This document shows positions 37,731 to 46,731 of a stretch of DNA of 64,000 nucleotides, piece by piece. Positions within the stretch are counted from its first letter, which is position 1, and each line of letters opens with the position of its first letter. The stretch is taken from NCBI RefSeq assembly GCF_008710155.1, contig NZ_VYPZ01000003.1, forward strand, positions 124,001 to 188,000, given 5' to 3'. The notes under the pieces were generated by a model. The model searched no databases. It had not been told where the DNA came from and was given only the letters and a program-made list of their open reading frames with translations. The position numbers and the translations under genes are program-made. The DNA is from Sphingobium limneticum. Its GTDB lineage: Bacteria > Pseudomonadota > Alphaproteobacteria > Sphingomonadales > Sphingomonadaceae.

Positions 37731-38447
37731 ATGTCTACTTCCAACCTTCCGCTTTCCGGCAAACTGGCTCTCGTCACTGGCGCGAGCCGGGGGATCGGCG
37801 CCGCCACGGCGGAGGTGCTGGCCGCTGCCGGTGCGCATGTCGTGCTGACCGCCCGGACCAGCGGCGGGCTGGAGGAAGTGGAGGATCGCATCCATCAGGC
37901 CGGCGGCAGCGCGACGATCGCGCCGCTCGACCTGGCCGATGGCGAGAGTATCGGGCGTTTGGCGCAGGCCATAGGTGGCCGCTGGCGCGCGCTCGATATA
38001 TTGGTGCTGAATGCCGCGACCCTTGGGTCTTTGGCGGCGGTGCCGGCGATCGATGCCAAGGAATTTGCCCGCCTGCTCACCTTGAACATCGCCGCACCGC
38101 AGGCGTTGATCGCCGCGTTCGACACCATGTTGCGGGCCAGCGGCGATGCTCGAGTGGTGGCGCTGACCTCCTCCGTCGCAACGCCGCGCGCCTATTGGGG
38201 TGCCTATGGCGCGTCGAAGGCGGCGCTGGAAACTCTGGTCGGCGCCTATGGCGAGGAGGTGAAAAATATCTCCGCTATCCGCACCCATATCGTCGATCCC
38301 GGCGCGACCCGCACCGCGATGCGCGCCCGTGCCTTCCCCGGCGAAGATCCCGCGAGCCTGAAGGGGCCGGAAGTGGTCGGGCAGGCGATCCTCGACCTGG
38401 TGACGTCTGACGCGCCGACCGGGCATCGCATACGCGTCGAGGGCTGA
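37731..38447 (+). CDS. Short-chain dehydrogenase/reductase family protein
   Basis: The 238-residue protein has the SDR cofactor loop TGASRGIGAA, the NAATLG segment, catalytic serine in ALTSSVATP, and YGASKAALE (YxxxK). It oxidises or reduces an unknown alcohol or ketone. Its start lies 6 bases after a palindromic repeat. It is convergent with the cfa gene, with 4 bases between stops. Confidence 0.88.
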   Translation: MSTSNLPLSGKLALVTGASRGIGAATAEVLAAAGAHVVLTARTSGGLEEVEDRIHQAGGSATIAPLDLADGESIGRLAQAIGGRWRALDILVLNAATLGSLAAVPAIDAKEFARLLTLNIAAPQALIAAFDTMLRASGDARVVALTSSVATPRAYWGAYGASKAALETLVGAYGEEVKNISAIRTHIVDPGATRTAMRARAFPGEDPASLKGPEVVGQAILDLVTSDAPTGHRIRVEG

Positions 38448-38451
38448 TCGA

Positions 38452-39717
38452 TCAGGCGGGCTTGACCAGCGTCACTTGTGCCACGTCGATCCCGCCACCG
38501 CGAAAGCCGCCTTCGCAATACATCAGATAATAGCGCCACAAAGCCACGAAATGCTGGTCGAAACTGGCGGGTAGCTGGCCATCGTCGATCGCCCGGTCGA
38601 ATTGCACCCGCCAGCGACGCAGTGTTTCGGCATAGTCGAGGCCGAAGCGATGAACGTCGCGCCATTCCAGCCCGGCCTTCTCCGCCAGTGCGCGAAAGCG
38701 GCTTTCTGACATCAGCATGCCGCCGGGAAAGATATAGGTCTGGATGAAGTCCGCGCCGCGCGCATAGGATTCGAAAATCGCGTCGTCGATCAATATATAT
38801 TGGATCGCTGCCTTGCCGCCGGGTTTCAGCAGGCGATCGACGGCGGCGACATAGTCGGGCCAGTAGCGCTCTCCTACCGCCTCCACCATTTCCACGCTGG
38901 CGATGGCATCATATTGGCCCTGCGCGTCCCGATAGTCGGTCAGCCATATCTGCGCGCCCGATCCCAATCGGTCGCGGGCATAGTCGGCCTGCTCGGTGGA
39001 AAGGGTCAGCCCACTATAGGCGATGCCGCTATGCTCCATCGCCTGCTCCGCCAGCCCACCCCAGCCGCAGCCGATTTCCAGCAATGATGCGCCATCGTGC
39101 AGGTCGATCCGGTCTAGGATCGCGTCAACCTTGCGTCGCTGGGCCTGCTCGAACTCTTCATCATGGTCATCAGGATCGATAAACAAGGCGCTAGAATAGT
39201 GCATATTTTTGTCAAGCCACAGGCTGTAGAAATCATTCCCCAGATCATAATGATAGGCGATATTGTGCCGCGATCCGACACGGCTGTTGCGTCGTGCCCA
39301 GTGCGCCAGCCGCCCGATCCAGCGCCCCGGTCCGCGCGGACGGGCCGCCCGCCCCAAGGTCACGGCATTGCGCATGAACAGGGCGAAGAGCGGGACGGGG
39401 TCGGGGCTGTCCCACTCCCCTGCGGCCCAGGCGCGATACCAGCCAGCCGATCCACCGATGGCCAGCCGCACCAGGGCGCGCCAGCTTTGCAGGTCGACCT
39501 CGCATTGCGGTCCTGGCGCCCGGCCGCCCAACAGGCGGCGCGTACCGTCGGGCAAAGAGGCTTCCAGAGCGCCTTCTTCCAATCCCAAATCGATTCGATC
39601 GAGCAACCGGTGAAAGAGAGGCGCCATCAGACGCGACAATTTTTTTGGCCTGCCCGATCGCGGCGGACGTCGCACGGACAGCGCGCGCCTGCCGCGCCGG
39701 GGGTCGGTTGCATTCAT
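38452..39717 (-). CDS. cfa: Cyclopropane-fatty-acyl-phospholipid synthase family
   Basis: The 421-residue protein has the SAM-binding motif LEIGCGWGGLAEQA and the CFA core segments HYDLGNDFYSLWLD and YSSALF, with FIQTYIFPGG later. It uses S-adenosylmethionine to form cyclopropane fatty acids in membrane lipids. The ATG at 39717 follows the photolyase stop by 36 bases on the same strand, suggesting co-transcription. Confidence 0.93.
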   Translation of the reverse strand: MNATDPRRGRRALSVRRPPRSGRPKKLSRLMAPLFHRLLDRIDLGLEEGALEASLPDGTRRLLGGRAPGPQCEVDLQSWRALVRLAIGGSAGWYRAWAAGEWDSPDPVPLFALFMRNAVTLGRAARPRGPGRWIGRLAHWARRNSRVGSRHNIAYHYDLGNDFYSLWLDKNMHYSSALFIDPDDHDEEFEQAQRRKVDAILDRIDLHDGASLLEIGCGWGGLAEQAMEHSGIAYSGLTLSTEQADYARDRLGSGAQIWLTDYRDAQGQYDAIASVEMVEAVGERYWPDYVAAVDRLLKPGGKAAIQYILIDDAIFESYARGADFIQTYIFPGGMLMSESRFRALAEKAGLEWRDVHRFGLDYAETLRRWRVQFDRAIDDGQLPASFDQHFVALWRYYLMYCEGGFRGGGIDVAQVTLVKPA

Positions 39718-39753
39718 GACGCCAATCCTGCCGCAAGCCGGGCGCCGCTGCAA

Positions 39754-41130
39754 TCACCCCTTGCTACGGCGATAGGCCTCCAGCGCACGCTCACGCCCTT
39801 CGCGATGGCCGATGATCTTGGCGGGATAGCTGGGCGGGCGCGCGCCATGGGCGTCGGGATCATGGATCACCGCATCGGACAGGTCGCTCAATTCGGGCAC
39901 CCATTCGCGAATATAGTCGGCTGCGTCAAACTTGTCCGACTGGGTCAGCGGCGCCATGATGCGGGTGAAGAGATTGGCGTCCACGCCGCTGCCCGCCACC
40001 CACTGCCAATTGACGCTGTTATTGGCATAATCGGCATCGACCAGCGTATCCCAGAACCAGCGCGCGCCATGGCGCCAGTCGATCAGCAGATGCTTGATCA
40101 GGAAGCTGGCGGCAATCATGCGCACACGGTTATGCATCCATCCCGTCGTCCAAAGCTGCCGCATACCCGCATCTACGATCGGATAGCCCGTCCGTCCCGT
40201 CTTCCAGGCCGTGAAGTCCGCCCCCGCTTCCCGCAGGTCGCGCCAGTTCAGCCGATCGAAATCGGTCCGGGCATTGGCCGATCCATAGGTGGGCAATTCA
40301 CAAATCTGGAGATGGGCATAATCCCGCCAGATCAGCTCTTTAAGAAAGATTGCTGCATCATGCCCTGAACTTTCGACACGGTGCCAGACATAGGCAGGCG
40401 ACACTTCGCCGAAGTGAAGATGCGCGGACAGACGCGACGTGCCCTCAACCGAAGGCAGGTTTCTGGCGGTCGGATAGTCGCCCGCTTCATCGAGAAAATT
40501 CGCGACATTGGCGCGCGCGCCCGTTTCCCCCGGCGTCCAGTCCTTCGCAAAACCGGTCGCCCAATCCGGCTTGGTCGGCAGCAACGCCCAACTCTCCAGC
40601 GACTCGCTCTTGGGCCATTGCGTCGGCGCTTCTATATGGGCCGGCGCGGGATGGGGCGGCGGTGGCGGCATATGCTCCATCACCGCGCGGGCAAAGGGCG
40701 TGTAGATGCGATACATGCCCCCCGCCCCCGTCCGCACTGCGCCGGGCGGAAGCAACAGGCCGCCGTCATGCAGGCACAGGTCCAGCAGCTTGGCGACCGC
40801 CTTTTCGGCATTGCGCCACCATGGCTCATAATGATGCAGCGCATGGATCCGCGATGCGCCCACTTCCTTCGCCAGCGCCGCTAGCACATCCACGCTCTTG
40901 CCGCGCCGCAGGATCAGGCGCGACCCCTTGTCCCGCAGGCTTTCGTCCAGCCGGCTCAGACTATGGTGCAGCCACCATCGCGCCGCGCCGCCCATCGCCC
41001 ATTGGCGTGGGCTTTCATCGTCCAATATATAGACGGGTATGACCGGCCCTTCAGCGGCGGCGGCTGCCAGTGCAGCCTGATCGGACAGGCGAAGATCCTG
41101 GCGGAGCCAGAGCAGGACGGGTTTGGACAT
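39754..41130 (-). CDS. phr: Deoxyribodipyrimidine photolyase
   Basis: The 458-residue protein shows LLWLRQDLRLSDQ at the N-terminus, GFAKDWTPGE, FLKELIWRDYAHLQI and the FAD-binding TLVDADYANNSVNWQWVAG. It repairs cyclobutane pyrimidine dimers with blue light. The ATG at 41130 gives the canonical N-terminus; the frame stays open upstream. It is divergent from rppH. Confidence 0.94.
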   Translation of the reverse strand: MSKPVLLWLRQDLRLSDQAALAAAAAEGPVIPVYILDDESPRQWAMGGAARWWLHHSLSRLDESLRDKGSRLILRRGKSVDVLAALAKEVGASRIHALHHYEPWWRNAEKAVAKLLDLCLHDGGLLLPPGAVRTGAGGMYRIYTPFARAVMEHMPPPPPHPAPAHIEAPTQWPKSESLESWALLPTKPDWATGFAKDWTPGETGARANVANFLDEAGDYPTARNLPSVEGTSRLSAHLHFGEVSPAYVWHRVESSGHDAAIFLKELIWRDYAHLQICELPTYGSANARTDFDRLNWRDLREAGADFTAWKTGRTGYPIVDAGMRQLWTTGWMHNRVRMIAASFLIKHLLIDWRHGARWFWDTLVDADYANNSVNWQWVAGSGVDANLFTRIMAPLTQSDKFDAADYIREWVPELSDLSDAVIHDPDAHGARPPSYPAKIIGHREGRERALEAYRRSKG

Positions 41131-41350
41131 GCCCAAGCCAATGCGCGCCATGGCGTGCGGTTCCAAGCGACCATTGGGGCATATTGCCTTCGTTATGGTG
41201 GCATCGATCGGTCGCAAATCGGCAGGATGATGATTCGGCCGATGGACGCGGGGCCTCACCCCGCTTATTCTGGCGAAGACGCCGATGTTCGGCGATGGCG
41301 GCCTTTCAGGGGATGGAAAGACGCCGTCACAATATTTGTTTGGGGAAATC

Positions 41351-41836
41351 ATGGCTTCGATGCCGAACGATCAGGAATTGGGATACCGGCCGTGCGTCGG
41401 AATCATGCTCGTCAACACGGATGGCAAGGTGTTCGTGGGGCAGCGGCTCGATAATGTGGTCGAGGCGTGGCAAATGCCGCAGGGCGGCATCGACGAAGGC
41501 GAGGAAGCGAAAGCCGCCGCTTTGCGCGAGTTGGAAGAGGAAACCGGCATCCGCAGCGAACTGGTCGAGATCATCGCCACGGCCAAGGACGAGCATTTCT
41601 ACGATCTGCCGCCTGAGCTGGTCGGCAAGCTGTGGGGCGGCAAATATCGCGGCCAACGCCAATTTTGGTTCCTGGCCCGCTTTATCGGCAAGGACAGTGA
41701 CATCGATATCCAGACCAAGCATCCTGAATTTCGGGAATGGCGCTGGACTGCGCCCGATACGCTGCCGGAGCTGATCGTGCCGTTTAAGCGCAAGCTGTAT
41801 CGCGACATATTGCAGGAGTTCCGGGCGCTTATCTGA
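41351..41836 (+). CDS. rppH: RNA pyrophosphohydrolase (Nudix)
   Basis: The 161-residue protein contains the Nudix box GGIDEGEEAKAAALRELEEE and the RppH-specific GYRPCVGIMLVN and GQRQFWFLARF. It removes pyrophosphate from RNA 5' ends, which triggers decay. A GGGGAAA sequence precedes the ATG at 41351, so the longer open frame upstream is not used. Confidence 0.94.
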   Translation: MASMPNDQELGYRPCVGIMLVNTDGKVFVGQRLDNVVEAWQMPQGGIDEGEEAKAAALRELEEETGIRSELVEIIATAKDEHFYDLPPELVGKLWGGKYRGQRQFWFLARFIGKDSDIDIQTKHPEFREWRWTAPDTLPELIVPFKRKLYRDILQEFRALI

Positions 41837-41891
41837 CCGGATGAGCGTTTTGGGGGCTTAAAATCTGCTGTCGCTTGTCTATGACGGGCCT

Positions 41892-42800
41892 ATGCATGCC
41901 CGTCTGATCCCCTTGTCGTTGCTGATCGCTGCCCTGCCTGCCGCCGCGCAGGCAGCCGAATCGGCCCTGCTGCCACCCGCCGTGCGCGAGATGATGGAAG
42001 CGGCGATCGCCAACGGCAACGAAACCGACATCGCCACCGTGTCGAAGATCGCCAAGCAGACCAATCCGGCATCGGCCGACGAAATCCAGCGCATGGTCAA
42101 TAGCTGGAAAGAACGGACCAAGGCCACGCATGACACGGTGATTCGCGAGGCACGCTTCAACGAGCTATGGACCGGCCGGATCGAGGCTGGCGGCTTCCGT
42201 TCCACCGGCTCCACGAGCGAATTGGGTATCAGCGCATCGGCCACGGCCACCCGCGCCGGCCTGCAATGGTCGCACAAGCTGACTGCCGCTGCAGACTATC
42301 GCCGCGCCAACGGCGTGACATCGCGCGAACGCTATTTCGCCGGCTATGAGCCGCGCTACGAGTTCGATCCGCGCGGCTTCGCCTATGGGCTGGCCCAGTT
42401 CGAGCGCGATACGTCGATCGGCTATGACGAACGTTACACCGCTTCGGTCGGTGTCGGGTACAAGCTGATCGTCAGCAAGCCGGTCGATCTGTCGGCCGAT
42501 ATCGGTCCTTCGGTGCGTCATGCCAAATATATGATCGGCGATCGGGAAACCAAATTGGGCGTCCGCGGATCGATGGCGCTGGCGTGGCGGGCAACGCCGA
42601 CGGTGACGTTCAAGCAGACCGCGTCGGGCTATGCGGAGAGCGACGTCTATACGCTCAACGCCTTATCATCGGTCGAAACCAAGGTGAGTACGCGGCTGTC
42701 GGCGGCCTTTTCCTACAATATCCAATATGAATCCGAGACGTTGCTGACATCGCGCGACCTCGACACGCTGAGCCGCTTGACCCTGACCTATGATTTCTGA
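41892..42800 (+). CDS. DUF481 family outer-membrane protein
   Basis: The 302-residue protein has a signal peptide (LIPLSLLIAALPAAAQA) and an alternating beta-strand C-terminal part ending in LTLTYDF, a terminal aromatic typical of outer-membrane barrels. The DUF481 family includes putative salt-induced outer-membrane proteins. It stands alone; its role is unknown. Confidence 0.85.
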   Translation: MHARLIPLSLLIAALPAAAQAAESALLPPAVREMMEAAIANGNETDIATVSKIAKQTNPASADEIQRMVNSWKERTKATHDTVIREARFNELWTGRIEAGGFRSTGSTSELGISASATATRAGLQWSHKLTAAADYRRANGVTSRERYFAGYEPRYEFDPRGFAYGLAQFERDTSIGYDERYTASVGVGYKLIVSKPVDLSADIGPSVRHAKYMIGDRETKLGVRGSMALAWRATPTVTFKQTASGYAESDVYTLNALSSVETKVSTRLSAAFSYNIQYESETLLTSRDLDTLSRLTLTYDF

Positions 42801-42859
42801 ACCACGCAATTTTGTTGCGGGGGTGGAGGCCGGCCCAACGCTCTGATAGATCAGGGCGG

Positions 42860-44107
42860 ATGAGGGATTTTTCATCGCAGGAACGGCTATTGCTCGATCG
42901 CGCGGCGGCCGCGCCGATGCTGGCGCAGACGCAGGCCTGGGCCGCGATCAACAGCGGATCGCGCAATCTGGATGGGCTTGCCCGGATGGCGGATGTGCTG
43001 GCCGACGCCTTTTCAATACTGCCCGGCGACCTGCGCCTGATCGACCCGGCGCCGGTCGATAATGTTGCGCCTGACGGACGCGTTCAACCGATCGCCCACG
43101 GCCGGCACCTTCACCTGTCGGTTCGCCCAAATGCGCCGATCCGGCTGCTGCTGACCGGGCATATGGACACGGTCTTTCCCGTCGATCATCCGTTTCAGGA
43201 CCAGCGCTGGCTGGAGCCGGGCATCCTCAATGGTCCCGGTGTCGCCGATATGAAGGGTGGCATCGCCGTCATGCTGGCGGCGCTGACCGCGATCGAGGGA
43301 TCGGAGGCGGTGCCGACGCTGGGCTATGACGTCATCATCAATAGCGACGAGGAAGTGGGCAGCGCGTCTTCTGCCGCGCTGCTGCGGACGGCGGCGGCGG
43401 GTAAGCTGGCGGCCTTCACCTATGAACCGTCGGCCCTGCCCGACGGGACGCTGGCCGGCGCGCGCGCAGGGAGCGGCAATTTCTCGATCATCGTTACGGG
43501 CCTCAGCGCCCATGCCGGCCGCAATCCCGATGATGGGCGCAATGCCCTGCTCGCCGCCGCCGATCTGGCGCTGCGCTTGAAGGCGGGTAGCAAAAGCAGC
43601 GGTTTTTCCTGCAACCCGGCGAAGATCGACGGCGGCGGCCCGAACAATGTCGTGCCCGACCACGCGGTGCTGCGGGTCAATTTCCGGCCCCGGACGCCGG
43701 CGGACGAAATCGCCGCCCGCGCGCTGATCGACCGGGCCATGGCCGATGTCGCCCGCGACCATGACGTCAGCCTGCATTTGCATGGCAGCTTCGGCCGCCC
43801 GCCCAAGCCGATGGACGGCAAGGCGCAGGCATTGTTCGGACTGGTCCGTCAATGCGGCGCGGATCTGGGCCTCAGCATCGGCTGGCGCGATACGGGCGGC
43901 GTGTGCGACGGTAATAACATCGCGGCGTGCGGTGTGCCTGTGGTCGACACGATGGGCGTGCGCGGCGGCAGTATCCATAGCGATGCCGAATTTCTGCTGA
44001 CCGACAGCCTGCCCGAACGGGCGCAATTGTCGGCGCTGGCCCTATGGCGGATCGCACAGGGGCAATTCATACCAGGACATAATCAGACAGAGGGGATGAC
44101 CGCTTGA
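42860..44107 (+). CDS. M20 family metallohydrolase, possible succinylglutamate desuccinylase substitute
   Basis: The 415-residue protein has the M20 metal sites: LLLTGHMDTVFP, GVADMKGG, NSDEEVGS and a terminal GGSIHSDAE, with an AHAGRNP dimerisation-domain segment. It is coupled to astA (TTGA overlap) and astB, so an activity such as removal of succinate from N-succinylglutamate is plausible. AstE itself is M14-like and is absent here. The start ATG at 42860 is modestly supported. Confidence 0.82.
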   Translation: MRDFSSQERLLLDRAAAAPMLAQTQAWAAINSGSRNLDGLARMADVLADAFSILPGDLRLIDPAPVDNVAPDGRVQPIAHGRHLHLSVRPNAPIRLLLTGHMDTVFPVDHPFQDQRWLEPGILNGPGVADMKGGIAVMLAALTAIEGSEAVPTLGYDVIINSDEEVGSASSAALLRTAAAGKLAAFTYEPSALPDGTLAGARAGSGNFSIIVTGLSAHAGRNPDDGRNALLAAADLALRLKAGSKSSGFSCNPAKIDGGGPNNVVPDHAVLRVNFRPRTPADEIAARALIDRAMADVARDHDVSLHLHGSFGRPPKPMDGKAQALFGLVRQCGADLGLSIGWRDTGGVCDGNNIAACGVPVVDTMGVRGGSIHSDAEFLLTDSLPERAQLSALALWRIAQGQFIPGHNQTEGMTA

Positions 44108-45123
44108 GCTTCATCATGCGCATCGCGCGCGCGGACGATCTGCAAACGCTTTATGAAATGGCCAAGCTGACCGGCGGTGGCTTCACCAACCTGCCGCCCG
44201 ACCGCACGTCGCTGGCCAACAAGCTGGAGCGTACCGAAAAGGCATTGGCGCGCGAAGGCGATGGCATTGAGGACGAACTGATCGTCATGGTGCTGGAAAA
44301 TGTCGAGACGGGGCAGGTGCGCGGTACCTGCCAGATATTCTCCACCGTCGGGCAAAGCTGGCCCTTCTACAGCTATCGTCTCGGCGTGCTGACCCAGCAT
44401 AGCCGGGAATTGGGCCGCACCTTCCGCGCGCAGATGCTCTCGCTCACCACCGATCTGGAAGGATCGGCGGAGGTCGGCGGCCTGTTCCTGCATCCGCGCG
44501 AGCGGGCCGAGGGGCTGGGCCTGCTGCTGGCGCGCAGCCGCTATCTCTACATCCGCGCGCATCGCAGCCGCTTCGGCGACAAGGTGCTGGCCGAATTGCG
44601 CGGCGTGATCGACGAGGCGGGCGGATCGCCCTTCTGGGACGGTCTGGCCGGGCGCTTTTTCGGCATGAATTTCCAGGAAGCGGACGAATTCAATGCGGTG
44701 AACGGCAATCAGTTCATCGCCGACCTGATGCCCAAGACGCCGATCTACACCGCCATGCTGACCGACAGCGCCCGCGCCGTCATCGGCCTGCCCCACCCCA
44801 ACGGCCGCGCGGCGATGCGGATGCTGGAGACGGAGGGCTTCGACAATGCGGGCTATGTCGACATTTTCGATGGCGGTCCGACCATGGTGGGGCAGATCGA
44901 CCAGTTGCGGACGATCGCCGGCGCGCGCGACGTCACTTTGTCCGCCACCCATGACAAGGGCGGGGACAAGATGCTGATCGCGACCGGCCGACTGGCCGAT
45001 TATCGTTGTACATGGGGTTTCGTGCAGCAGGACGACAAGGGCGACATATCGCTCGACGCGGCCAGCGCAGCACGACTTGGCCTCGATCTCGGCGCGTCCT
45101 TCACCATGGCGGGCCGGGCATGA
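44104..45123 (+). CDS. astA: Arginine N-succinyltransferase
   Basis: The 339-residue protein matches AstA in AKLTGGGFTNLPPDR, GLFLHPRERAEGLG and NGRAAMRMLETEGF. It succinylates arginine with succinyl-CoA, the first step of the AST pathway. The TTG at 44104 overlaps the hydrolase stop (TTGA) and is preferred; an in-frame ATG lies at 44116. Confidence 0.93.
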   Translation: MSFIMRIARADDLQTLYEMAKLTGGGFTNLPPDRTSLANKLERTEKALAREGDGIEDELIVMVLENVETGQVRGTCQIFSTVGQSWPFYSYRLGVLTQHSRELGRTFRAQMLSLTTDLEGSAEVGGLFLHPRERAEGLGLLLARSRYLYIRAHRSRFGDKVLAELRGVIDEAGGSPFWDGLAGRFFGMNFQEADEFNAVNGNQFIADLMPKTPIYTAMLTDSARAVIGLPHPNGRAAMRMLETEGFDNAGYVDIFDGGPTMVGQIDQLRTIAGARDVTLSATHDKGGDKMLIATGRLADYRCTWGFVQQDDKGDISLDAASAARLGLDLGASFTMAGRA

Positions 45124-46382
45124 GCGTCCGGGAAATCAATTTCGACGGGATCATCGGTCCCAGCCATAACTATGCGGGCCTGAGCCTTGGCAACCTTGCC
45201 TCCGCGCGCAACGCCGGCGGCGTGTCGCACCCGCGCGCGGCGGCGCTTCAGGGGCTGGAGAAGATGCGCGGCAATATCCGCCTCGGCCTGACGCAGGGCA
45301 TCTTCCTGCCGCAATGGCGGCCCGACGTCGCCTGGCTGACGAAGCTGGGCACGGATGTCGGCAATGCGGAACCGCATATCCGGGCGGCGGCCATGTCCGC
45401 CTCCTCCATGTGGGCGGCCAACGCCGCGACCATCTCGCCAGCTAGCGACACGGCGGATGGGCGCACGCACCTGACCGTCGCCAACCTCGTCACCATGCCG
45501 CATCGCAGCCATGAATGGCCCCAGACGCTGGCACAATTGCGCATCGCCTTTTCCGACAGCCGGGCCTTCGCCGTGCATGATCCGGTCCCGGCGCCCTTCG
45601 GCGACGAGGGCGCGGCCAACCATATGCGACTGGCGCAGAGCCATGGCGAGGCTGGCGTGGAAGTCTTCGTCTATGGCCGTGCGGGCGGTGCCTTCCCCGC
45701 GCGGCAGCATGTCGAAGCGAGCAAGGCGATCGCCCGCAACCATGGTCTGGACCCCGCCCGCACTTTGTTCGTCGAGCAATCGGAAGCAGCGATCGCCGCA
45801 GGGGCCTTCCACAATGATGTCGTGGCCGTGGCCAACGAGCATGTACTCTTCGCCCATGAGCAGGCCTTTGCCGACAAGGCGACCTTCTACGCCGACCTGC
45901 GCGCCGCCCTGCCCTGTGTCGAGATCGTCGAGGTACCGGCCAGCGCGGTCAGCCTGAGCGATGCGATCAAATCCTATCTGTTCAACGCGCAACTCGTCAC
46001 CCTGCCCGACGGCGACGGCATGGCGCTGATCCTGCCGACCGAAGCGCAGGAGACGCCGGCGGTTTGGCAATGGCTGGAACAGATGATCGCCGGCAATGGC
46101 TCGATCCGCCGGCTGGTGCCTGTCGACGTGCGCCAATCCATGGCCAATGGCGGCGGCCCCGCCTGCCTGCGATTGCGCGTGGTGGCCGACCCCGCCGACA
46201 TCGATCCCCGCTTCCTGGTGGACGAAGCGCGCCTGGATGATATTGCGCAGATCGTGTCCCAATATTGGCCATTATCCATCGAACCCCAGGATTTGGGCGA
46301 CACGCGGCTGATTGCCCGGATCGAACAATCATGGTTAACTCTTGTTGACCATTTGCAGCTGTCGGGCGACTTGTCTCCCTGA
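45120..46382 (+). CDS. astB: N-succinylarginine dihydrolase
   Basis: The 420-residue protein begins VREINFDGIIGPSHNYAGL, the AstB hallmark, and has the VDVRQSMANGGGPACLRLR segment with the likely catalytic cysteine. It hydrolyses succinylarginine to succinylornithine with release of ammonia and carbon dioxide. Its ATG overlaps the astA stop by 4 bases. astC and astD are not in view. Confidence 0.95.
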   Translation: MSVREINFDGIIGPSHNYAGLSLGNLASARNAGGVSHPRAAALQGLEKMRGNIRLGLTQGIFLPQWRPDVAWLTKLGTDVGNAEPHIRAAAMSASSMWAANAATISPASDTADGRTHLTVANLVTMPHRSHEWPQTLAQLRIAFSDSRAFAVHDPVPAPFGDEGAANHMRLAQSHGEAGVEVFVYGRAGGAFPARQHVEASKAIARNHGLDPARTLFVEQSEAAIAAGAFHNDVVAVANEHVLFAHEQAFADKATFYADLRAALPCVEIVEVPASAVSLSDAIKSYLFNAQLVTLPDGDGMALILPTEAQETPAVWQWLEQMIAGNGSIRRLVPVDVRQSMANGGGPACLRLRVVADPADIDPRFLVDEARLDDIAQIVSQYWPLSIEPQDLGDTRLIARIEQSWLTLVDHLQLSGDLSP

Positions 46383-46408
46383 CGGCAGGGCAAGCCGGAC
46401 GGGATGAT

Positions 46409-46624
46409 ATGGAACGGATCAAGAGCCTCTTCACCATCAAGACCAAGTTCGAGGCGTTTCTGGTCATCTATGCGCTGGCGCTGGGCGCGGCCGAGCGTGG
46501 GCATGTCTATATGCAACAATATCCGGGCACCGGCGGCCACCTGCTGGCGCTCGCCTGTTCGGGCGCGGTCTTCATGGCCGGGGGCAAGATCATCGATGCG
46601 CTGGACTATCAGCGCGGCCTGTAA
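46409..46624 (+). CDS. Small membrane-associated protein of unknown function
   Basis: A 71-residue protein with a central hydrophobic segment (FLVIYALALGAAERGHV) and a second one (LALACSGAVFMAGG). It starts 26 bases after astB on the same strand, with a purine-rich sequence upstream. No family recognised; small size and composition fit a single-pass or peripheral membrane protein. Confidence 0.6.
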   Translation: MERIKSLFTIKTKFEAFLVIYALALGAAERGHVYMQQYPGTGGHLLALACSGAVFMAGGKIIDALDYQRGL

Positions 46625-46731
46625 TCATCCGCTGTAATCGCCGGCTTCTTCCATAACGGATCGAACTGCGCGATCCGATCCGCCCGATCTGCACTATCCT
46701 CCCTCCGTTGGGTTCATGGAGGGAAAGTGAC

